Origin: an uncultured Chthoniobacterales bacterium
GTDB lineage: Bacteria; Verrucomicrobiota; Verrucomicrobiia; Chthoniobacterales; CAKUMP01
Direction of reading: 5' to 3'
DNA length: 5,323 bases
Assembly: GCA_934667795.1 (NCBI GenBank)
Contig: CAKUMP010000176.1
Coordinates: 1-5,323 of the forward strand
Position numbers and translations under genes: made by a program. This document shows, one piece after another, positions 1 to 5,323 of this stretch. Numbering within the stretch: the first letter of the stretch is position 1; each line of letters begins with the position of its first letter. The notes beneath the pieces are model-generated. The model made no database searches, was not told the origin of the DNA, and was given only the letters and a program-made list of their open reading frames with translations.

Positions 1-1
1 C

Positions 2-115
2 TTGAAGAAACAAGTTCGTGACTTGCAGAAAACTGTCAAATCTGCAACACAATGGCAAAAACGTAGTTGGATTAAAAGAGCTTTTCATAAATGGAAGCCG
101 CCCGGACAATCATGA
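2..115 (+). CDS. C-terminal tail of an upstream gene (5' partial), probable coiled-coil and basic tail
   Basis: An open frame enters from the left edge in frame 2 and stops at TGA 113-115, giving the last 37 residues of a protein whose body lies outside the window. The visible part begins with a lysine-, glutamine- and leucine-rich stretch (LKKQVRDLQKTVKS) that fits a short coiled-coil. It ends in a basic, aromatic segment (WQKRSWIKRAFHKWKPPG). Tails like this, a coiled-coil followed by a tryptophan-rich basic end, are common on glycosyltransferases and methyltransferases of surface-polysaccharide clusters, so I infer a similar role. The catalytic domain cannot be seen. The stop overlaps the next gene's ATG at 112 by the ATGA arrangement, which supports both this frame being real and co-translation. 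The frame is too short to prove coding by itself, and no specific function is claimed. Confidence 0.6.
   Translation: MKKQVRDLQKTVKSATQWQKRSWIKRAFHKWKPPGQS
112..115 (+). promoter_or_regulatory. ATGA stop/start overlap, likely translational coupling
   Basis: The upstream frame ends in TGA at 113-115, and an ATG at 112-114 is in frame with the following glycosyltransferase. The four bases ATGA therefore serve as both start and stop. This is a classic arrangement for translational coupling inside operons. No strong Shine-Dalgarno lies at ideal distance (GGAAG at 93-97 is about 14 bases away), which would fit re-initiation by ribosomes finishing the upstream gene. An in-frame ATG at 91 with a weak AAGAG at 76-80 is the alternative start. 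Confidence 0.55.
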
Positions 116-1452
116 GGCAGCGTAAACAAAAACTCATTTCTCTTCTTCTTCAGGAAACAGGCGCACAATCCATTCTGGTTATCACAAATGATGCAGACTG
201 GAAAGTAAGCGAAAATGTGACCACTGCGAGTCTGGAAGAGGTGTCGGATCAACAGGCCGAAATGGTTCTGTGGCTGGATGCACATCAGTTTCCATTAGAT
301 GCTTGTCAGGAAATGATGAACCGTCTGGCGCACATGACCGATATCATCGCTTTTGCTGCAGAGCCGCCCGCGGTAACCGAAGTGTATCCGACACTTCTTT
401 GGCCAGACCAGTGGGCTACACATTTTGTCATACACGATTATATCCTGGTAGATAGATTTCGCACCGAATGGTGCCGTCTTGATCTGGTGGAAGAAGACAT
501 TGCACAAAATCTGGTGATTTTTGCCAGGAAGAACGCCATTGCGGAAAGACCGACATGGAAAAATTATATTTTACCCACTGCAAAAAGACAGATTCATCCG
601 GCAAGAATTTGTCGACATGAAGAGACAGGTGCGTTGATTCCGGGGACGGAAGAGAAATGGACGATTTCGGATTTTCTGTGGGAAAAGTGGCGTGACGCCG
701 CTCCTTCCCGACCATTTATCAGTGTTGTCATTACGTTTCATCGTGAGCAATACCTGGCGCATCGATCGTTGAATGGATTGACCCTTCTATGTGAGCAGGC
801 GCAAGCACAGGGATTAATGCTGGAGATCATCTGTATCATGGATAATGCAGACGATGTGACGATGGAAGTTGTGTCCAATCATTCGCTTATCCGAAAATTG
901 GGGCGGATCGTGGAGTCTAGTCATGGGGATCCGGGTTGTGGGCGAAACGAGGCGGTGGATCTTGCAAAGGGAGATTACATCGCCATTATGGACGGGGATG
1001 ATTTGTATTCACAAAACTGGCTTGTTGCTGCGTACAAACGCTGTCGCGAATTTTCGTTGCCGGTGATTGTACATACCGATTATATGCTGGCATTTGATCA
1101 GCACTGGTATTATCTGAAAACGCCGGATGTTTTTTCATGTTCGCTTAAAGACTTTGTGGTTCCTCTTGAAAATTTCTGGTTTTCAGCCTGTTTTGGACAT
1201 CGACAGATTTTTCAAATGATTCCCTATGTGCGAGCAGATGTGAACATGTCGGGATTCGGTTATGAAGACTGGCATTGGAATTGCGAGACCTTCGCCGCCG
1301 GAATCCCTCATATTGTTGCACCTGAAACCGTCCTTTATTATCGTCGCAAGTCGGCGTCGAGAGTGACGCAGGACATTTCAAAGCAGGCTATCATTGGACC
1401 AACCGCTTATCTGCACAGTGAGCGGCTGCATGACCTGCATGCCGTGGATTAA
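112..1452 (+). CDS. Two-domain protein: degenerate methyltransferase-like domain plus GT2-type (GT-A) glycosyltransferase
   Basis: Predicted cytoplasmic glycosyltransferase of 446 residues, counted from ATG 112; an in-frame ATG at 91 would add seven. I prefer 112 because it forms ATGA with the upstream stop. Residues 200 to about 430 are the GT-A domain. It opens with a hydrophobic strand (FISVVITF, residue 202 on), has the nucleotide-sugar and metal site IMDGDD (D294, D296, D297), and has a GYEDWHWN block (E385, D386, W387) of the kind that supplies the catalytic base in inverting GT2 enzymes. It ends with a YYRRK motif. Residues 1 to about 145 look like the back half of a class I SAM methyltransferase: a strand (SILVIT), a helix-strand unit near LAHMTDIIAFA, then WPDQW (97-101) and QNLVIF (132 on), matching the usual 'WP..WA..F' and 'QNLL.Y.R' elements. 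The glycine-rich SAM loop is not visible, so this domain may be structural. There is no signal peptide or membrane segment. The next gene starts six bases after the stop. Donor and acceptor sugars are unknown. The glycosyltransferase call is firm; the N-terminal domain call is inference. Confidence 0.88.
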   Translation: MRQRKQKLISLLLQETGAQSILVITNDADWKVSENVTTASLEEVSDQQAEMVLWLDAHQFPLDACQEMMNRLAHMTDIIAFAAEPPAVTEVYPTLLWPDQWATHFVIHDYILVDRFRTEWCRLDLVEEDIAQNLVIFARKNAIAERPTWKNYILPTAKRQIHPARICRHEETGALIPGTEEKWTISDFLWEKWRDAAPSRPFISVVITFHREQYLAHRSLNGLTLLCEQAQAQGLMLEIICIMDNADDVTMEVVSNHSLIRKLGRIVESSHGDPGCGRNEAVDLAKGDYIAIMDGDDLYSQNWLVAAYKRCREFSLPVIVHTDYMLAFDQHWYYLKTPDVFSCSLKDFVVPLENFWFSACFGHRQIFQMIPYVRADVNMSGFGYEDWHWNCETFAAGIPHIVAPETVLYYRRKSASRVTQDISKQAIIGPTAYLHSERLHDLHAVD

Positions 1453-1458
1453 AATTAT

Positions 1459-2736
1459 ATGCCTTCTTTTTCTGAGTTGCCTACATGGATGCGAGAGGAC
1501 ATGTCTGTCATGTCCATCGCGGAGCCGTTGCTTTATCCTTTTTCGGATATTAAAAGAGATTTAATACAAATAGAACCGAGCGACAAACCCGCCAGGGCCG
1601 TTGTCTTTGATCTTATCAGAAAGCTGCGGGATTTTGCTCCGGATGTGATTTTGATGACTCCGTGGATTAAACGTGGCGGATCTGATCTGGAAGTGATTCA
1701 TTTTGCGGAAGCATTGGTTGCGCTTGGTGTGCGGTGTGCAGTTTTGACCAGTACGAGTGAGCCTTCTCCGTGGCTGAATCGTTTGCCGGAATCTGTGATG
1801 CGATATGAATTCGGGCATATAGCACAAAAATTGTCTGAACAAGATAAATTTTCTGTTTTGACGCATGCCATTCTGCATTCCAATACGCGCGCCATTCATA
1901 TCATGAATTGCCATTACGCATGGCGGATGGTTGCTGCGCACGGATGTTCTCTCAAACAGGTAGGCATTCAGCTTTTTGCCAGTTTGTATTGTGATGATGT
2001 AGAACCTGACGGGCGCGCCAATGGCTATGCGACCTTTCCATTGCCTGAATGCTGCCCGTGGCTGGATGCGATCACCACAGATAACAAACGTTTTGCCCAT
2101 TCTGTGAGTTACCGCACGGGTTACCCCATGCACAAATTTTTTCCGCTTTATTACCCCTCCCCTGCCGGACGTCCACCCGAGACATGGTCTGAGACACCCG
2201 TCCGTAATCCAAATGTCCTTTGGGCATCGCGTATCACGATGCAGAAAACTCCACATATTCTGGCGGAAATTGTTCGTAACACGCCGGACTTGACCTTTCA
2301 CATTTATGGCGAGCCGGACGACCGGTTACCGAAAGAATTTTTTGAAACATTAAAGAGCTATTCGAATTGTGTTTTGTATGGGACGTATGATGATTTTTCT
2401 GCGCTTTGTACTTCCGGTGATTTTGGTGCATTTCTGTACACTTCGGCCTGGGATGGTTTGCCGAATGTTTTGCTGGAAGCATTAGCTAATGGTTTGCCCG
2501 TAGTGGCACCTAATATTGGAGGTATCGCAGAACTTATCCACGAAAAAACGGGCTGGCTTGTGTCTGATTTTTCCAACGTTTCCGAATATAAAACGCAGTT
2601 GCTTCATGCCGTGAACAATGTGGAACTCTCACGAGAAAAAGCAAAAAATGCATGGGATTTATTACGCACAAGACACAGTAAAGAAGCGTTGATAAAGTCT
2701 ATCCAAAAAATTTCAAATTACCCATTATCAGATTAA
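1459..2736 (+). CDS. GT4-type (GT-B fold) glycosyltransferase
   Basis: A complete 425-residue retaining-type glycosyltransferase, a usual length for the family. Such enzymes transfer a sugar from a nucleotide-sugar donor to a growing glycan or lipid acceptor. The N-terminal Rossmann half shows PDVILMTPWIKRGGSDL (61-77), where the GG loop (73-74) sits in the acceptor-side glycine-rich turn. The C-terminal half starts near NVLWASRITMQKTP, with R258 and K263 in the positions that contact donor phosphates. It continues through a strand (LTFHIYGEP, 278-286) to the signature WDGLPNVLLEALANGLPVVAP. There the EX7E motif appears as D332-x7-E340, a common variant in GT4, followed by GGIAELI. The opening LPTWMREDM segment resembles the N-terminus of related multi-gene glycan enzymes, which supports ATG 1459, although its ribosome site is weak (GTGGA at 1444-1448). 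Internal ATGs at 1489, 1501 and 1510 are alternatives. It lies six bases after the previous gene, so it is very likely in the same operon. The last 150 bases or so are noticeably more A/T-rich than the rest. Substrate unknown. Confidence 0.92.
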   Translation: MPSFSELPTWMREDMSVMSIAEPLLYPFSDIKRDLIQIEPSDKPARAVVFDLIRKLRDFAPDVILMTPWIKRGGSDLEVIHFAEALVALGVRCAVLTSTSEPSPWLNRLPESVMRYEFGHIAQKLSEQDKFSVLTHAILHSNTRAIHIMNCHYAWRMVAAHGCSLKQVGIQLFASLYCDDVEPDGRANGYATFPLPECCPWLDAITTDNKRFAHSVSYRTGYPMHKFFPLYYPSPAGRPPETWSETPVRNPNVLWASRITMQKTPHILAEIVRNTPDLTFHIYGEPDDRLPKEFFETLKSYSNCVLYGTYDDFSALCTSGDFGAFLYTSAWDGLPNVLLEALANGLPVVAPNIGGIAELIHEKTGWLVSDFSNVSEYKTQLLHAVNNVELSREKAKNAWDLLRTRHSKEALIKSIQKISNYPLSD

Positions 2737-2844
2737 AATATCTTTGTGTGAAATATTCTGTTTATTCATCGCGCTTTCATCGTTGATCGAACCAAAACGG
2801 TGCAGAGCCTTGCGTTCTAAATTCTTCCCAGGTGTTATTGGGTG
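2737..2844. other. Short convergent intergenic gap, no clear terminator
   Basis: These 108 bases separate the stop of the plus-strand GT4 gene from the stop of the minus-strand fused glycosyltransferase. I see no gene in them. The only candidate hairpin beside the first stop is A/T-rich and interrupted (AATA at 2735-2738 with TATT near 2752), with no following T-run, so I do not call it a terminator. Other small inverted repeats have only three or four pairs. Transcription from the two sides may therefore overlap, or end by a Rho-dependent route; this is inference. Confidence 0.5.
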
Positions 2845-2850
2845 TTATGA
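2831..2850. repeat. Two-copy 10-base tandem repeat across the stop of the minus-strand gene
   Basis: GGTGTTATTG (2831-2840) is followed immediately by GGTGTTATGA (2841-2850); the first eight bases are identical. The second copy contains the minus-strand stop codon (TAA, read from 2847 to 2845). A small slippage duplication is the simplest explanation. It may be chance, and no function is suggested. Confidence 0.35.
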
Positions 2851-5323
2851 ATTACGGGATGATTTTTCAGGGAAAAACAATGCTTCATACTGGTTGAGAC
2901 AACGCTCCATGGAAAACCGCTCCCCTGCTACACTTGCATTTTGACCCAAAGCTTTGTGCAATAAAAAGTCATCCCGCAAAGTGCTTAATTTTCCGGATAT
3001 TTCCTCAGCCGGTACGCGATCGGTTTCATCAAAATCCAAAATCAATCCTGCGGGTTGATTCGTTTCAATACGAAGCATGTCCGGAATTTCTCCAGCGGAA
3101 GATGCGACGACCGGGCGTTCTGCAACCAGTGCCTCAAGAATCGAGCTGGGTAATGCCTCCGAGTGAAACCAGGTGGGTAAAAGAACGACATCGCTGATTT
3201 GCATCCATTCCATTGAAGATTTAACTTGTCCTAAAAAGTGAATGCCCCGGGCGCTTTCAAATTGCGCCCGCCATTCCATATATTTTGGACCATTGCCAAG
3301 TAAAAGCAAATGGGTCTGGCGCTTGTCCGGTTCCTGATTCATTTGAAGCACGCCTCGGATCGCCGGTTCCCATCCTTTTTCCTCCATCGCACGCGCGGCT
3401 AAAACAACCACAAACGCATCTTCCCCAATGCCTAAATCCTGGCGTGTAAAACGTGTCTGCGTTATTGGACGCAACCCATAATCCATTTTAACCCATTTAC
3501 TGGCATCTGCCGAGGGAAATCGATGCAGGACCCGACGGTTTTTGTCTGCAGGATAAACAATCTGATTGGCGCGCTGGAAAATAGATTTTGCCACTGCCTG
3601 GAAGTGCGGATCTACGTCCGGTTTTTCCAGCAGCATTTCATAACACCCGTGCATGTTCACCACCCATCGGACGCCGGAATTTCCAATGTTGCGTGCGACA
3701 AATTTATCTGCCCACCAGATATGACTATGGATGACTTCAATTTCCCGTTCTTGAAGAAGTTCTTGAAAACGGTCAGAAACTTCTTCATGCGGGAGGTGCT
3801 CTAAAGGAATGGCAGGATCAATCAAGGAAACGATTTTTCCATCCGGAGAGGTATGATCCACGGACAAAATGGTGACGTCATGCCTTTTTGATAATTCGTT
3901 CGCGAGACGAATACCGAAATTTTCTCCTTCTCCATTGGTAAGGCTACTGAGAACAACCAGGATTTTTCCTCCCTGCCAGCGATCCGGATCCTGCTCCGAA
4001 GAGGCTTCCGGGGCTGCTATTAAAAGCTGTTGTTCCCGTGAAAAATAATCGGTCATTCTGGATTCCATTTCGTCCTCAATCGGGTAATGACGTTTCACAA
4101 ATTCCTGAATTTCCAGAATGTCATTCAGGTAGTCTGCACTTTTGGGGAAACGTTTTATGGAGTGATGATTCAGCGGTTTGTTGATATACCCCAGTGTTCC
4201 GGAACGCAGCAAGTAAACATATAATGCCCAGTCACCACAGAAAGAAAAACGGTTCAAGTAGATTTCCAGTGCGTGCAAATCCTGTATATTTCGAAAGACA
4301 ACGGCACTGGCGCTGGAAATGGTATTTTGAATGGCGAGGAATTGAGAAACTTCCTGTTTCCCTTCGCTAATAAAATCCTGTTGCCAGTGATCATCTGATA
4401 AACCCTGTAAAGCCTCCTGGTAGAGCAGGGAAACAGCAGTTTCCTTATCTACACTCTGAGAATCACAATATGCCAATTGCATATCCGGGTTTTCTTCCAG
4501 TTTTTGAACAAGCGTTGCCAGGAATTCTGGTTCTGTCGTATCGCCAGGTTCTGCAATCCACACAAAGTCGCCCTTGGCTGCCCGCATGGCGGAAATCCAT
4601 GTTTTGAAAATGGAACTTTTTATTCGAGGCCGGATAAATTTTACTTGTTGTGTCGGCTTCCAGGAGGGAAGGTGTGCCCATTTTGCAAGGATACCTCGGC
4701 TCCAGTCCTGCGAGACGTTGTCTATTAAAATCAATTCATAATCGTCGAAGGATTGGTCAAAAATAGAGCGCAATCGCGCATCAAGCTGTTGCGCGTGATT
4801 ATCACTCGAAACAATAATAGAAACTTTCGGCTTAGGGATGACCTGTTTCCATTCGGCGTGGTAGCGTTTTAACATCTGAGTACGGTCTTCAAGTGTTTTC
4901 AGATGTGCCTCCCCTGCTTTTCCTAATTGCTGTCGCTGGGTCTTGAGATTTGACAGAAAAGAGATTTTTTCCGCCAGGTCGTTTATATCCCCACCCGCAT
5001 AATGCAAACCTGTCGCCTCATCCAGAACCTGCTCGCGAACCCCAAAGACCGGATTCGCAATAATAGGTAATCCAAAATACATGGCTTCCAATAAGGTCAA
5101 TGGGTAACTCTCCAGCTGTGAGGTCAGAACAAAAATGTCTGCCGCAAGGTAGTATTTCGCAACGTCAGAAGATTTCTCCAGAACCTGAATCCGGTTACGC
5201 AAGGATTCACTTTCGGCAATACGCTTCTTGAGGTTGTCACAATATTTTTCATGAACATCTCCCAGTAGAATGACTTTCAGATATTCCGTATTCTTCAATG
5301 CATGGGTTTCCAGAGCAGAAACC
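2845..5323 (-). CDS. Fused multi-domain glycosyltransferase (GT4 C-terminal half, GT2, GT4), 5' partial
   Basis: The frame is open from the right edge to TAA at 2847-2845. The first complete codon is GTT (5322-5320), giving 825 visible residues; the true start is outside the window. Numbering here begins at that codon. Residues 1 to about 155 are the donor-binding half of a GT4 enzyme, with ADIFVLTSQLESYPLTLLEA carrying E71-x7-E79. Residues 164 to about 425 are a GT-A/GT2 domain. It starts at PKVSIIVS and has a CGDW block near 362-365, but the usual DxD is replaced by AEPGD (E258, G260, D261), so metal binding may be altered. After a linker, residues 450 to about 815 are a full GT4 domain. 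It starts GGKILVVLSSL, has an R...EEKG donor loop (R644, K649), and has HSEALPSSILEAL with E722-x7-E730. The protein is probably cytoplasmic, and no membrane segment is visible. The fusion suggests that several transfers to one glycan are made by one polypeptide. It converges on the other glycosyltransferase genes and must be transcribed separately from them. Sugar specificities cannot be assigned. Confidence 0.9.
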   Translation of the reverse strand, partial: VSALETHALKNTEYLKVILLGDVHEKYCDNLKKRIAESESLRNRIQVLEKSSDVAKYYLAADIFVLTSQLESYPLTLLEAMYFGLPIIANPVFGVREQVLDEATGLHYAGGDINDLAEKISFLSNLKTQRQQLGKAGEAHLKTLEDRTQMLKRYHAEWKQVIPKPKVSIIVSSDNHAQQLDARLRSIFDQSFDDYELILIDNVSQDWSRGILAKWAHLPSWKPTQQVKFIRPRIKSSIFKTWISAMRAAKGDFVWIAEPGDTTEPEFLATLVQKLEENPDMQLAYCDSQSVDKETAVSLLYQEALQGLSDDHWQQDFISEGKQEVSQFLAIQNTISSASAVVFRNIQDLHALEIYLNRFSFCGDWALYVYLLRSGTLGYINKPLNHHSIKRFPKSADYLNDILEIQEFVKRHYPIEDEMESRMTDYFSREQQLLIAAPEASSEQDPDRWQGGKILVVLSSLTNGEGENFGIRLANELSKRHDVTILSVDHTSPDGKIVSLIDPAIPLEHLPHEEVSDRFQELLQEREIEVIHSHIWWADKFVARNIGNSGVRWVVNMHGCYEMLLEKPDVDPHFQAVAKSIFQRANQIVYPADKNRRVLHRFPSADASKWVKMDYGLRPITQTRFTRQDLGIGEDAFVVVLAARAMEEKGWEPAIRGVLQMNQEPDKRQTHLLLLGNGPKYMEWRAQFESARGIHFLGQVKSSMEWMQISDVVLLPTWFHSEALPSSILEALVAERPVVASSAGEIPDMLRIETNQPAGLILDFDETDRVPAEEISGKLSTLRDDFLLHKALGQNASVAGERFSMERCLNQYEALFFPEKSSRNS

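Noticed and set aside
1561..2301. A 246-residue open frame on the minus strand inside the plus-strand GT4 gene
   Set aside because: It lies wholly antisense to a gene with clear GT4 motifs, and its translation is rich in Arg, His and Cys with no recognisable domain, as expected of a shadow frame.
2735..2756. A/T-rich inverted repeat after the plus-strand GT4 stop as a terminator
   Set aside because: The pairing is interrupted, contains almost no G/C pairs and is not followed by a T-run, so it falls short of an intrinsic terminator.
2744..3197. Small plus-strand frames (2744-2944 and 2934-3197) near the convergent gap
   Set aside because: They mostly overlap the 3' end of the fused glycosyltransferase on the opposite strand, have no clear ribosome site, and their translations show no domain.
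3523..3804. A 93-residue plus-strand frame
   Set aside because: It is antisense to the conserved C-terminal GT4 module of the minus-strand gene and shows no motif of its own.
5296..5298. TTG as the start codon of the long minus-strand gene
   Set aside because: The frame stays open through eight more codons to the window edge, and the protein begins in the middle of a GT4 domain, so the real start must be outside the window.
1..5323. CRISPR arrays, insertion sequences, tRNA or rRNA genes, toxin-antitoxin or defence modules
   Set aside because: No spaced direct repeats, transposase motifs, terminal inverted repeats or RNA-gene landmarks were seen, and nearly all the sequence is accounted for by the glycosyltransferase genes.

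Overview
This window is part of a glycosyltransferase-rich locus. It resembles the clusters that build or decorate surface polysaccharide (O-antigen or LPS, capsule or exopolysaccharide) or that glycosylate surface proteins. Base composition looks moderate by eye (mid-40s to 50% GC, not computed). Coding density is high, and the multi-domain, methyltransferase-like and glycosyltransferase architectures are most familiar from Gram-negative bacteria, especially Proteobacteria. That assignment is an inference from protein style: there is no rRNA, tRNA or housekeeping marker here to fix the organism.

Plus strand, 1 to 2736: three genes lie head to tail. First is the C-terminal tail of a gene that begins before the window; it is basic and probably coiled-coil, and it stops at 113-115. 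Its stop codon overlaps a start codon (ATGA) of the next gene, a two-domain protein with a degenerate methyltransferase-like N-terminal domain and a GT-A (GT2-type) glycosyltransferase C-terminal domain. Six bases later comes a GT-B (GT4-type) glycosyltransferase. The tight spacing suggests one operon transcribed rightwards.

Minus strand, 2845 to 5323: one very long reading frame converges on the operon and runs off the right edge, so its N-terminus is missing. The visible 825 residues hold the C-terminal half of a GT4 domain, a complete GT2 domain and a complete GT4 domain. It is therefore a fused glycosyltransferase with at least three catalytic-type modules. The 108 bases between the convergent stops hold no gene and no convincing terminator.

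Together the window shows five glycosyltransferase modules in three polypeptides and nothing else: no mobile element, CRISPR array, RNA gene or toxin-antitoxin pair. The likely role is stepwise assembly of a glycan from nucleotide-sugar donors on the cytoplasmic side of the membrane. Sugar specificities cannot be read from the sequence. I see no convincing wholly new system. The points most worth a second look are the domain fusions, the methyltransferase-like domain that seems to lack its cofactor site, and the altered metal-binding motif in the middle module of the long protein.
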